A DNA stretch of 25,806 bases from CAMQRS01 sp964370645 (GTDB lineage Bacteria > Bacillota_I > Bacilli_A > Erysipelotrichales > Erysipelotrichaceae): the NCBI GenBank assembly GCA_964370645.1, contig CAYJJS010000027.1, positions 1-25,806 on the forward strand, read 5' to 3'. Position numbers and translations under genes: made by a program. Shown here in pieces: positions 1 to 8,231 of the stretch (the stretch's first letter is position 1; the number at the start of each line of letters is the position of its first letter). The notes below the pieces were generated by a model. The model was not told the origin of the DNA and searched no databases. It saw only the letters and a list, made by a program, of their open reading frames with translations.

Positions 1-122
1 GCATCCACATCTTCTTGTGCTGCATAAACCGAAACCCCTTGCATCGGCATATAATTTGTTAATGAATTAACCCCTAATAAACTAACCAAAGTTAATGCGA
101 CTACTTTTGATTTAATCTTCAT
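1..122 (-). CDS. Secreted protein, N-terminal fragment (cut by window edge)
   Basis: Only the first 40 or so codons are in the window. The start at 122 is preceded by a good ribosome binding site (AGGAG, about 7 nt upstream). The N-terminus MKIKSKVVALTLVSLLG is basic then hydrophobic, and is followed by a likely signal peptidase I site near VYAA/QED, about residue 35, so the product should be exported. It starts 21 nt after the stop of the MalG-like permease on the same strand and is probably the last visible member of the sugar transport operon. An extracellular glycoside hydrolase would fit this position, but nothing in the visible residues identifies an enzyme family. Confidence 0.7.
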   Translation of the reverse strand, partial: MKIKSKVVALTLVSLLGVNSLTNYMPMQGVSVYAAQEDVD

Positions 123-143
123 ATTCTTTCTCCTTTTCCCCTA

Positions 144-1019
144 TTAACCTTTTACTCCTCCACCTGTTACTCCAGCAATGATTTTCTCTGATAAGAAAAT
201 ATAAATAACAAATGTAGGTAAAAATACTATAATTACAGCTGCAAATAGACCTCCCCAGTCTCCTGTAAACTTCATTGCATCAATCATAGAAAATAAACCA
301 ACCGCTACTGAACGTGTGTCATTTGAATTCGCAAATATTAATGATAAGAAATATTCATTCCAAATTGCAATAAAATTGAAAATTGTAACCGTAATAATTC
401 CTGGTTGTGCCATTGGCAACATTACTTTCCAAAAAGTTTTCATTGGTGTACATCCATCAATTGCTGCTGCTTCTTCAAACGATTTAGAAATATTTGCAAA
501 GAATGTCATCAAGAATATGATTGTATATGGGATATTTATACCAACATATAAATAAATCATTACAAAACGAATCGAGTTTTGATTGTCTAATAAATTCAAT
601 CCAGCAATAACTGCAAATAATGGCAGAATTACCATTACTACCGGTACCCCCATAGCACTTACTAGTCCAGATTGAAATATTTTATTTCCAGCAAACTTAA
701 ATCTCGATAATACATATGCTGCTGGCGCTGCGATTAAGATTATTAATACACAAGATGTAGAAGCATAAATTAATGAGTTCATAAAATACACTGAAACATT
801 TCCTGAATTCCATGCGTTTACATAATTTTCAAAGTGAAATCCAGTTTCGAAATCAAATAAAGTACCACCGAAGATTTCAAGTGGAGTAGATAAACTAGCT
901 GCGAATACCCATCCAATTAATATAATCGTTATTAAACTCCATAAAATCAAACTTGCATAGGCAGGAGCCAATCCTATTTCTTTTTTCCAATTCCACTTTT
1001 CTTTTACTTTTTTAGCCAT
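144..1019 (-). CDS. Carbohydrate ABC transporter permease (MalG/AraQ-type)
   Basis: This 291-residue inner-membrane permease is of the binding-protein-dependent carbohydrate uptake-1 type. About six hydrophobic segments are visible, the first at residues 19-41. The cytoplasmic EAA loop (about 182-207, EEAAAIDG then LPMAQPG) docks to the ATPase. The C-terminus SEKIIAGVTGGGVKG is the usual ending of MalG-like subunits. It lies 14 nt downstream of the MalF-like permease and should form a heterodimer with it. No ATPase gene is in this operon; the MsmX/UgpC-type ATPase at 8222-9334 is the natural partner. The substrate cannot be read from the sequence. Confidence 0.93.
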   Translation of the reverse strand: MAKKVKEKWNWKKEIGLAPAYASLILWSLITIILIGWVFAASLSTPLEIFGGTLFDFETGFHFENYVNAWNSGNVSVYFMNSLIYASTSCVLIILIAAPAAYVLSRFKFAGNKIFQSGLVSAMGVPVVMVILPLFAVIAGLNLLDNQNSIRFVMIYLYVGINIPYTIIFLMTFFANISKSFEEAAAIDGCTPMKTFWKVMLPMAQPGIITVTIFNFIAIWNEYFLSLIFANSNDTRSVAVGLFSMIDAMKFTGDWGGLFAAVIIVFLPTFVIYIFLSEKIIAGVTGGGVKG

Positions 1020-1033
1020 AAGTTAACTCCTTT

Positions 1034-1942
1034 CTAAAATTCAATATCTTTATCTTTTAGTGTTTTATTTAGTATCCAGAATACTAAAATAACAATAATA
1101 CATAAGATAACACCAACTGTAGCCCCTACTCCCGCATCGCGCTCTACTACCGCTGTTGTTTGAGTACCAAAAATTTCTGTATACATATAAACCATAGGTG
1201 TGATTGTACTACGATCTGCTCCTACCGGTGAAAATAGTTGAGACCAAATAAAGAAACCTACTGAACTAATTGACCACATTATTAAATTCGTTCTAAACAC
1301 ACCTTTTAATAGTGGTAAAGTTACATATCTAAATTGTTTTATCTTATTTGCTCCATCAATTGTTGCAGCTTCATAATATTCTTTACCAATTCGTTCTATT
1401 CCACTTAAGAAAATTAACATGTGATATCCAATGGATCCAAAACTATAGGCAATTAACAATGCTGTGAATTTTAAATCACTACTTAGCCACTGCGTCTTCG
1501 CGAATGCATCCAATCCAATTGCATCGAAAAAGGTATTTAACATCCCCACATCTGTATTAAATACACCATGTATCCACATTGTCCCTAATGCAACTGCGCT
1601 TATTATATTTGGTAAATAAATAATTGCTCGAAATATTTTTTTCCCCCTAACACCACTTGATAAGACGACGGCGAAGAATAACCCAAATGTCATTACAATT
1701 ATTCCACCGATTGCCCAAATTTTAAATAAATTCACTAATGAATCAATGAATAATGGTGTATTAAAAATCTTAATATAGTTGTCGATTCCAGCAAATTCCC
1801 AACTTCCAATGTCTGCAGTAACACTACCAATACTAAAGAAACTCATTGCGAATGTTCTAATTATTGGATAAATAAATATACTTGCAAATATTATAACTGC
1901 CGGTGCTAAAAAGGCAATTATCATTTTCATATCCTTCTTCAT
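1034..1942 (-). CDS. Carbohydrate ABC transporter permease (MalF/UgpA-type)
   Basis: This 302-residue integral membrane protein has a first membrane segment at about residues 8-29, several later hydrophobic segments, and an EAA loop at about 190-214 (YEAATIDGANK then LPLLKG). It is the MalF-like half of a sugar importer. It follows the solute-binding protein gene after a 63-nt gap containing a terminator-like hairpin, and precedes the MalG-like partner by 14 nt. Its ribosome binding site is a strong GGGAGG. The hairpin upstream probably keeps permease levels below those of the binding protein. Substrate is unknown. Confidence 0.93.
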   Translation of the reverse strand: MKKDMKMIIAFLAPAVIIFASIFIYPIIRTFAMSFFSIGSVTADIGSWEFAGIDNYIKIFNTPLFIDSLVNLFKIWAIGGIIVMTFGLFFAVVLSSGVRGKKIFRAIIYLPNIISAVALGTMWIHGVFNTDVGMLNTFFDAIGLDAFAKTQWLSSDLKFTALLIAYSFGSIGYHMLIFLSGIERIGKEYYEAATIDGANKIKQFRYVTLPLLKGVFRTNLIMWSISSVGFFIWSQLFSPVGADRSTITPMVYMYTEIFGTQTTAVVERDAGVGATVGVILCIIVILVFWILNKTLKDKDIEF

Positions 1943-1958
1943 ACTAACCTCCCTTTCT

Positions 1959-1992
1959 AAAAATTGGATAGCAGCAAAGCGCGCTATCCAAT
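1959..1992 (-). terminator. Intra-operon hairpin between binding-protein and permease genes
   Basis: A perfect 10-bp inverted repeat (1963-1972 with 1983-1992, loop of 10) is followed on the minus strand by five U residues (1959-1963, the first shared with the stem). It lies between the solute-binding protein stop and the permease ribosome binding site. It looks like an attenuating terminator or a 3'-end stabiliser of the binding-protein mRNA, either of which gives more binding protein than permease. Confidence 0.75.
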
Positions 1993-2005
1993 GATTTTAT
2001 ACATT

Positions 2006-3247
2006 TTATTGTCCTAAATTAGTTACAAATTCATCTGGTGTAATGCTTCCACCCATAATTTTAATAAAGTTTTCTTTAATTACTGGAGTTGCATCTGTGT
2101 TTGCTTCTCCTCCAGCAGCCCAACCTAACTTCGTAGTTGTGTTTTCAAAGATTACTTTAACATCTGCTAATTCAGCTGGCCATTCTTCAGTTGCTGTAGA
2201 TGCAGGGATTCCTGCTGTTTCTTCAGCTAATTTTGCATCGTATTCACCAGTTGTTAACATTTCGATGAATGCGAATGCTGCTTCAGCATTTTCTGTATCT
2301 TTGTTGATTGCTAATGCTTGTGCACCAAATGATACTGCTTCTGTTCCTGTAACTCCATCTTCAACTGCTGGGTATGCAAAACTTCCCCAGTTGAAGTCAT
2401 CTCCAGTGTTCGCTTTTTCTTCGTTAGGTAACCAAGATCCATTTAAGTACATTGCTACTTCACCAACTGAAACTTCTCTTTGTCCAGCTGGGTACGCATT
2501 TGAACTTACTGCTTCAGAAATATATCCTAAGTCAGCTAATTCAGCATAATCTTCAGCAACTTTTTTTACTGCTGGATCATCCCATAATCCGTCAGTAACG
2601 ATTTCAATTGTTTTCTCTTCCCCAACATATCTTGTTAAATGCGTACCAAAGTTAACCATTGCGTAAGCATCATCTGTAGTTAAAGGAATGTATCCTGCAT
2701 CCTTAATTTTTGCACAAGCATCTAAGAATTCATCCCAAGTTGTTGGTACTGCTTCTACACCAGCTTCTTCAAAAATATCTTTGTTATAGAAAATTGCAGT
2801 CACATTAGGTTGATATGGAATTGCTTTCAGTGTTCCATCCTCTGATAGATCTCTAAAACTTTCCATTAACGCTGGTGTTGCTGTATCTTCATAACCATCT
2901 GCTACCAATTCTTCTAAGTCCAAATTATATTTTTCCCATGGACCTAAAATTCTTTCATCTGATTCATCATAAATATCGATTTGTTGCCCTGCATCTAACG
3001 CAGCTTCTAAACCATTACGAATCCCATTTCTCCCCTTAAACTCTACTTTAATCTTAACATCAGAATCTTCATTGAAAGCATCAACCGCTTCTTGAATTAC
3101 GATTCCTTGAGGCTCTGCTGCCTCCCACATTGACCAATATACTAACTCTTTTGATTCTTCACTTCCTTCTGAGCCTCCACTAGAACATCCAGTCAAAGCT
3201 GTTGCCAGCACCATAGATGCCGCTAATCCCTTATACAATTTTTTCAT
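2006..3247 (-). CDS. Sugar ABC transporter substrate-binding lipoprotein
   Basis: This 413-residue family 1 extracellular solute-binding protein has a lipoprotein signal peptide: basic MKKLYKG, a hydrophobic core, and lipobox ALTGC with Cys21 as the lipidated residue, followed by a Ser/Gly/Glu linker. Mature features typical of the family are the first strand ELVYWSMWE, the YNKDIFEEAGV and PTTWDEF motifs around the hinge, and YLNGSW in the second lobe. It would capture a sugar or oligosaccharide at the outer membrane face and deliver it to the two permeases just downstream. It is first in its operon, behind a 242-nt region with two cre-like boxes. The specific sugar is not evident. Confidence 0.94.
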   Translation of the reverse strand: MKKLYKGLAASMVLATALTGCSSGGSEGSEESKELVYWSMWEAAEPQGIVIQEAVDAFNEDSDVKIKVEFKGRNGIRNGLEAALDAGQQIDIYDESDERILGPWEKYNLDLEELVADGYEDTATPALMESFRDLSEDGTLKAIPYQPNVTAIFYNKDIFEEAGVEAVPTTWDEFLDACAKIKDAGYIPLTTDDAYAMVNFGTHLTRYVGEEKTIEIVTDGLWDDPAVKKVAEDYAELADLGYISEAVSSNAYPAGQREVSVGEVAMYLNGSWLPNEEKANTGDDFNWGSFAYPAVEDGVTGTEAVSFGAQALAINKDTENAEAAFAFIEMLTTGEYDAKLAEETAGIPASTATEEWPAELADVKVIFENTTTKLGWAAGGEANTDATPVIKENFIKIMGGSITPDEFVTNLGQ

Positions 3248-3307
3248 ATACTTCCCTCCGTATGATTACATTATATAGCTATATTCAGCAATTAAAAAGG
3301 CCTCTAA

Positions 3308-3336
3308 ATTATATGTTTCTGCACTATAATGATAGC
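3308..3336 (-). promoter_or_regulatory. Candidate promoter of the sugar ABC operon
   Basis: The minus strand shows a perfect TATAAT at 3308-3313. At a 17-nt spacing the -35 position (3331-3336) reads GCTATC, a poor match, and it lies inside a perfect cre box. A weak -35 covered by an operator would suit a promoter that needs an activator, possibly the neighbouring YesN-type regulator. A second TATAAT lies closer to the start codon (near 3265) but has no clear -35. Confidence 0.45.
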
Positions 3337-3343
3337 GGTATCA
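3330..3343. promoter_or_regulatory. cre box (CcpA catabolite repression site)
   Basis: TGATAGCGGTATCA matches the cre consensus TGWNANCGNTNWCA at every defined position. It overlaps the -35 position of the candidate promoter for the sugar ABC operon, where bound CcpA would block transcription. The match is seen in sequence; CcpA control is inferred. Confidence 0.7.
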
Positions 3344-3393
3344 AAAAAGTAGGAATTAACTAATCAGAAAGCAAATTTCCATAATTTCAGTAA

Positions 3394-3407
3394 TGTAAAC
3401 GCTTAAC
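3394..3407. promoter_or_regulatory. Second, weaker cre-like box
   Basis: TGTAAACGCTTAAC matches the B. subtilis-style cre consensus TGWAARCGYTWNCW at 12 of 14 positions, failing only at the last two. It lies 64 bp upstream of the perfect cre, a spacing that could allow looping or cooperative binding. Confidence 0.45.
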
Positions 3408-3442
3408 TAGTGTATTGGTAGTATATCAGAACTAATTGAATT

Positions 3443-3470
3443 AAAAAAAGAAGAGCTTCTTCTCTTCTTT
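3443..3470 (-). terminator. Rho-independent terminator of the response regulator operon
   Basis: A perfect 9-bp stem (3447-3455 with 3462-3470, loop CTTCTT) is followed on the minus strand by a run of seven U residues (3443-3449, partly shared with the stem). It lies 20 nt after the response regulator stop and separates that operon from the sugar ABC operon. Confidence 0.85.
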
Positions 3471-3489
3471 CATTTTGTGTATTTAGAAT

Positions 3490-4935
3490 CTACATCTTTG
3501 TATATTTATTTCTATATTGTCTAGGAGTTAATCCTGTTTCAATTTTAAATCGTTTAGAAAAATAGTAATCTTGTTCATACCCAACTTCACTACTAATCTC
3601 AAAAATTGTATCCCCAGTAGTAGTTAGTAGTTTTTTTGCATAATTTATTCGTAGATCTGTTAAGTATTGAGTAAAACTAGTTCCTAACTCCTTTTTAAAT
3701 ATTTGTGAGACATAACTTGGATTCATATTATGATCCTCACACAATTGAGTGAAGCTAAGGTTTTCAGTATACCTTAAATTAACTTCTCGCACAATTTCCT
3801 TGAAAGTTGCATTTTTTAAAGTTCTAATGCTAATATATTCTACCTGTAAATTTTGAGTGCTGTAAGATTCTAATAAATATGTCATCATCTCATCTACTTT
3901 TTGAAATTTATCTAATAATTGTTTTACACTAGAACATCGGTTCACGAATATAAGATTTTGTTGCTGATATATCTTACTTATGGAAAAATTATATAATTCT
4001 AAGATAGTCTCTAAACTTATATTTTCATCATTTAAATATTTTTTGTAATTATGAATAATTTTCATTAAATCTTGCGTATTTATAGTTTCCTCTTCAATAC
4101 TGAAACATTTAAGTGCTTGTTTTCTTTCGAGTTTCTTATATTGTATAATTTCAAATTCTTCACGAACAAATTGCTCATTCATGAAATGTATATGAATATT
4201 ACTATAAAGCATTCTAGAATATTTGCTTAACTCTTTCATATCGCCAATCTGCTTAAATACAAAATCTCGCGTTCCTTTCCTATGTATTAATTGCGTAATA
4301 CGTTGTTGAAAACCAGAACTTCTTAAGAATTGAGTATCATCCAAAATAAAGTACACATATAAGTCTCCGCTTAAATGCAATTCATAATAGTTTACATACC
4401 CATCCAATTCCGTCGAAATAGATTGAATACTCATTGCAAAATAGAAGGATGTGTGAATCATTAAAAAATCCTGTACTGCACGTTGTAATTGATTATCCAT
4501 TTTACCTAGCTCATCTTCAAGAGATTGTTCTACCAGGGTTGAAATTAATGTACGTTCATCTTGAATCACCTTCTCTAAGCGATTTAATGTATTTAATAAC
4601 TCATCATCTTCAATTGGTTTCAATATATAATCGTATGCACCCAATCGAATTGCTTTTTGAACAAGCTCAAATTCTGAGTGACCTGAAATAAACACAAATT
4701 TAATAAAGGGCAGTATTTTTTTAACTTCACTCATCAATTCGATTCCATTTAATTTAGGCATTTTCATATCACAGAAAATGACATCAGGACGCACCTTTTC
4801 TATTTCTTGTAATGCTTGTTCACTGTCCATATAACTTTTAAGTACTCGAAAAGCGGTTTCCTCCCACTCAAAACCAAGAATCAAACTATTTATAACTAAT
4901 CTTTCATCATCAATAACCATTACTGAATACGCCAT
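3490..4935 (-). CDS. Response regulator, AraC family (YesN-type)
   Basis: This 481-residue cytoplasmic transcription factor has an N-terminal receiver domain (about 1-120) with acidic D9/D10, phosphoacceptor D56 in FCDMKMP, S84 and K106 in LKP. A poorly conserved middle region follows. The C-terminal AraC-type double helix-turn-helix spans about 385-478 (PSYVSQIFKKE, then the second helix-turn-helix ending GLTPRQYR). This is the YesN layout that pairs with YesM kinases, here the divergent kinase at 6500-8212. Its ATG is 1 nt after the stop of the anchored binding-like protein, with an AGGGG ribosome binding site inside that gene, so translation is probably coupled. The likely target is the adjacent sugar ABC operon (inferred). 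Confidence 0.93.
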   Translation of the reverse strand: MAYSVMVIDDERLVINSLILGFEWEETAFRVLKSYMDSEQALQEIEKVRPDVIFCDMKMPKLNGIELMSEVKKILPFIKFVFISGHSEFELVQKAIRLGAYDYILKPIEDDELLNTLNRLEKVIQDERTLISTLVEQSLEDELGKMDNQLQRAVQDFLMIHTSFYFAMSIQSISTELDGYVNYYELHLSGDLYVYFILDDTQFLRSSGFQQRITQLIHRKGTRDFVFKQIGDMKELSKYSRMLYSNIHIHFMNEQFVREEFEIIQYKKLERKQALKCFSIEEETINTQDLMKIIHNYKKYLNDENISLETILELYNFSISKIYQQQNLIFVNRCSSVKQLLDKFQKVDEMMTYLLESYSTQNLQVEYISIRTLKNATFKEIVREVNLRYTENLSFTQLCEDHNMNPSYVSQIFKKELGTSFTQYLTDLRINYAKKLLTTTGDTIFEISSEVGYEQDYYFSKRFKIETGLTPRQYRNKYTKM

Positions 4936-4936
4936 A

Positions 4937-6430
4937 TTATTCCCCTTTTATATTTGCTTCTGCTATTACCTCATCCATTTGTAATTCTTCACGTAGTATT
5001 TTATATTCCTGCTCCCATACATCGCTTGCCTTGTTACTCGACAAAATACATTGCGACATTAAATTGAAAATGACATCTATATTTGGACTATTCCCCTCAC
5101 TTACATTTCCATCAATCGAAGGATACCATTGAAATGGATATGGTATACTCTCCTCTTCATACCAGGATAATTCTTCTATAAAGTACTTATTTGTTTCCTC
5201 TGGAAAATGCCCTTGTAACAATCCTGAATTATCATAAAATGAGTCCTTGTTCCAACTAACTAGTTCAAAGAAAAAATTACTTGATTTTGAACTTTTATAC
5301 TTCTCCTCCGCAATCGTATTCATAAATGAGTCTGATAAAAGATAATCGAATAACGATAAAATTTTATCTAACTTTTCATCACTAACATTAGCACTTATAT
5401 AAAGTTCTGACCAATATATTGGAGTAGTGAATCGGTAGGTATTGCCATCGTGTGATGGCCAAGGTCTAACAACCTCTAGATAATCTTCTATATCCCTATC
5501 TGGATATTTAGCATGCCATTGCATTGCTAACTTAGGAAAATCTGCAATTAATATGCCTGATTCTTCTTCTAAAAAAGAATGAAACGGATCTTCTGAGTTT
5601 TGAAAGAAGAATTCTTCACTTATTATTCCTTTTCTATATAGTGATTGGACATAATCAAGTGCTTCTCCCATTTGGTTTGATTCATAAGCAGGTATCCATA
5701 TATCATTTTCTTGTATCCAGCCTCTTTCGATATTGGATAACTCTGGATAATCACTCAAAAATAATGCATCTAGTTTATACATATTATTAATTTCTATACC
5801 TTTGGTGTTTATAGCACCATCACCATCTAAATCTGCTTGCATAAACGCAGAAGATAACTGTTCTAGCTCCTCTTGACTCTGTATTGTTTCTATCCCCAAT
5901 GATTCTCGCCAATCTTTCCTCACGATGATGGCTCTATCTAAAGCCCAACTTAATTCTTCTTCATAAGATTCCCTCGGAATACAAAATAATGTATCCGAAC
6001 TAGAAAAAAATTGTTCATAATTTTCATTTTCCAAATAAGCATACAAATTTGGATAAGCACTTTTATCTATTTTAATTTCACGAATTAACCCTTCTTCCCT
6101 CCATAGTTCATATGTACTTGTTCCATAGATATTGTGAGATATTACATCAGGAAGATTAGAGAAGGCGCTCATTTTTTCAAATTCATTCATCCAGTTTGAA
6201 TAATTAATGTCTAAGGGTGTAAATTTAATATTAAATTTTTCTTCAATGCTAACCTTTAATGAATCATCATACAAAAGAGAATCCGCCCCCCAAACGCCAA
6301 GAGTAACATCTGTATAAGATGATACTTTCTTTTTTACTGTTTGGTTCGATTCAAAATTAGTTGAGACAAATAAAATAGTCATCGCGAACAATGCAATAAC
6401 TATAAAAATTAAGATTATTTTCTTTTTCAT
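4937..6430 (-). CDS. Membrane-anchored extracellular solute-binding-like protein (probable sensor partner)
   Basis: This 497-residue protein resembles the LplA-like branch of extracellular solute-binding proteins. The N-terminus MKKKIILIFIVIALFAM continues as one hydrophobic segment (about 5-24) with no Cys lipobox, so it is probably held in the membrane by an uncleaved helix. The ectodomain has DRAIIVRKDWRESLGI (about 165-180) and a Ca-binding-like loop with D200, D202, D204 and N208, both usual in that branch. It is co-transcribed with the response regulator (1-nt gap) and divergent from the kinase (69 nt). Location and anchoring suggest it presents a bound sugar to the kinase sensor domain rather than serving transport. 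Being a spare transport subunit is the alternative. Confidence 0.82.
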   Translation of the reverse strand: MKKKIILIFIVIALFAMTILFVSTNFESNQTVKKKVSSYTDVTLGVWGADSLLYDDSLKVSIEEKFNIKFTPLDINYSNWMNEFEKMSAFSNLPDVISHNIYGTSTYELWREEGLIREIKIDKSAYPNLYAYLENENYEQFFSSSDTLFCIPRESYEEELSWALDRAIIVRKDWRESLGIETIQSQEELEQLSSAFMQADLDGDGAINTKGIEINNMYKLDALFLSDYPELSNIERGWIQENDIWIPAYESNQMGEALDYVQSLYRKGIISEEFFFQNSEDPFHSFLEEESGILIADFPKLAMQWHAKYPDRDIEDYLEVVRPWPSHDGNTYRFTTPIYWSELYISANVSDEKLDKILSLFDYLLSDSFMNTIAEEKYKSSKSSNFFFELVSWNKDSFYDNSGLLQGHFPEETNKYFIEELSWYEEESIPYPFQWYPSIDGNVSEGNSPNIDVIFNLMSQCILSSNKASDVWEQEYKILREELQMDEVIAEANIKGE

Positions 6431-6448
6431 ATCAAACCTCTTACTATA

Positions 6449-6477
6449 TTGCTTTATTTTAAGATATTAGGTAAACT
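6449..6477 (+). promoter_or_regulatory. Weak candidate promoter for the histidine kinase
   Basis: TTGCTT (6449-6454), 17 nt, then TAAACT (6472-6477), about 22 nt before the chosen kinase start. Both boxes are imperfect. It lies in the 69-nt divergent gap shared with the anchored binding-like protein. Confidence 0.3.
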
Positions 6478-6499
6478 TATTCATATGGAGGCAACGCCT

Positions 6500-8212
6500 A
6501 TGCAATTCAATTTTAAATCATTATCTTTAAAAAAGCAAATTTTAATCATACTTGGGATAAGTAGTGTGCTAATTATACCATTTGTTTTACTATATGTTTC
6601 TGAAACAGATGAAGCATTCGAACAAACCAATATTGCATTTGCAGAAGAAGTTGCCACCCAATTTTCTGATTCCATTTATAATAACTATGATCACCTAATT
6701 AATATTGTATCATATACTGCAAATACAGATGAGCTGCAAAACTTTTTGTTAGAAGAGGATGTTTCTATTAAATATGATTTGTTTCAAGAACTACACAGTC
6801 AATTAACTAGTTTAATGTCAATCAACATGAACATATCTAACTTCGTTGTAGAAGATCTATCTGGTAGTGATTTTCGCGTAGCTGGGAGTAATTATGAATT
6901 ACCTGAATTAAATCTTGAATCCTCTTCGATTCAGCTAAACACGAGTTTTGGAGATTCTCAATACGGTTATTTTGTCTTATCTACACCAATCAAAAGTCAT
7001 CATCAAAACACTAGTATGCATGAGACAATTGGATTTCTACATATGTTTATAACATTAGATGCATTCAGTGCTGGTGCAAGCAAAAGTTTTAATGAAGATC
7101 CTACAGAAATATTTCTGTATAATTCAAGTGGACAATGTTTTTGGAAAAATAGTGAAAGAAGTAGTGCTGATTTAGAAGCATTAGACCCTTCACAAATCAT
7201 TACAATGGATGTCGAGGATTTAAATTTTCAAATAAAAGCAATTTATACTGAGGATACTTCTCTAACAAGTCTATATAATATTCACTTACGATTTATCACA
7301 ATATTAATCTTATTAATGTTGCTTATAGGTTTTATATGGAATATATTCATTTCCAAAGTGAGTAATCCCTTAAATAAATTAACGCATTTCATTAGTAATG
7401 AGGAAAATGAACCATTAGAAATTTTATCGAAACAACTACATCTAGAAGGTTATAAGGAAATTGAAGTTATTGGAGTAGAATTTAATCAAATGCTTGATCA
7501 GATTAATACATTAACGAATCAGCTAGTTCAAACCACAACAGATTTATACGAGACTGAGTTGGCAAAAGAGAAAGCCCAGTATAGATATCTACGAAGTCAA
7601 ATTAATCCACATTTTTTGTATAATACTTTAGAATCTTTAAAAGGTTTAGCATTAGAAAGTAATGACAAAAAAATGGTTAAATTCACAAAAGCACTTTCTA
7701 CCATATTTAAATATAGTGTTAAAGGAAAAGCAGAAGTCGCGTTAAGTGAAGAATTAAACACAATTAAATCTTATATCGATATTCAACTTTTACGATTTGA
7801 AAATAGGTTTTGTGTTGAATATAGCATCGAGAACGACACACTTGAATGTCATGTACCAAAGATGATTTTACAACCTCTAGTCGAAAATGCGATCGTTCAT
7901 GGTATTGAAAACGCAGATAAATGCGTAAAGCTTACCATTAGAACATTACTTGTTAATAGTACACTTAGTATCATCATTGAAAATGATGGTATACCGATTA
8001 GCAATGAAAGACTTCTTCAAATTCAATCTAAACTAAAAGTTTTAGCTTACAGCAATGACCATACTGTAGATAATGTGGGGATATTCAATGTGAATGATAG
8101 AATTAAGTTAATGTATGGAGATGCATATGGATTATTGATTACTAGCGATACTTATTCGACCATATCGAAGCTTAACCTACCTATTATAGATAAAAGAAAA
8201 GATATTCAGTGA
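6500..8212 (+). CDS. Sensor histidine kinase (YesM-type)
   Basis: The start at 6500 (570 residues) is chosen because GGAGG lies 8 nt upstream; the in-frame ATG at 6485 and TTG at 6449 lack one. The product is a membrane kinase: first membrane helix at about 13-33, an extracellular sensor of about 230 residues, second helix at about 263-284, a HAMP-like linker starting SNPLNKL, then the His_kinase domain with NPHFLYNTLE (H371 phosphorylated). The ATP-binding domain has an N-box PLVENAIVHGIEN (about 457) and GIFNVNDRIKLMYG. It should phosphorylate D56 of the neighbouring YesN-type regulator. Its divergence from an anchored binding-like protein suggests sensing of a bound ligand. Its own terminator overlaps the stop codon. 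Confidence 0.94.
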   Translation: MQFNFKSLSLKKQILIILGISSVLIIPFVLLYVSETDEAFEQTNIAFAEEVATQFSDSIYNNYDHLINIVSYTANTDELQNFLLEEDVSIKYDLFQELHSQLTSLMSINMNISNFVVEDLSGSDFRVAGSNYELPELNLESSSIQLNTSFGDSQYGYFVLSTPIKSHHQNTSMHETIGFLHMFITLDAFSAGASKSFNEDPTEIFLYNSSGQCFWKNSERSSADLEALDPSQIITMDVEDLNFQIKAIYTEDTSLTSLYNIHLRFITILILLMLLIGFIWNIFISKVSNPLNKLTHFISNEENEPLEILSKQLHLEGYKEIEVIGVEFNQMLDQINTLTNQLVQTTTDLYETELAKEKAQYRYLRSQINPHFLYNTLESLKGLALESNDKKMVKFTKALSTIFKYSVKGKAEVALSEELNTIKSYIDIQLLRFENRFCVEYSIENDTLECHVPKMILQPLVENAIVHGIENADKCVKLTIRTLLVNSTLSIIIENDGIPISNERLLQIQSKLKVLAYSNDHTVDNVGIFNVNDRIKLMYGDAYGLLITSDTYSTISKLNLPIIDKRKDIQ

Positions 8213-8231
8213 TGAATATCTTTATTTTTTT
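8198..8231. terminator. Bidirectional terminator between kinase and ATPase genes
   Basis: The stem AAAGATATTC/GAATATCTTT (8198-8207 with 8214-8223, loop AGTGAT) is followed on the plus strand by ATTTTTTT. On the minus strand the same stem is followed by TTTTCTTTT. It contains the kinase stop codon and the last bases of the ATPase gene, so the convergent genes share it. Confidence 0.82.

Noticed and set aside
2043..2549. Plus-strand open frame of 168 codons opposite the solute-binding protein
   Set aside because: It lies wholly antisense to a well-supported lipoprotein gene, has no ribosome binding site, and its Ser/Ala/Pro-rich product looks like a reverse-strand shadow.
6449..6499. Longer start (TTG at 6449 or ATG at 6485) for the histidine kinase
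   Set aside because: Neither has a ribosome binding site, and the ATG at 6485 itself overlaps the GGAGG that serves the start at 6500.
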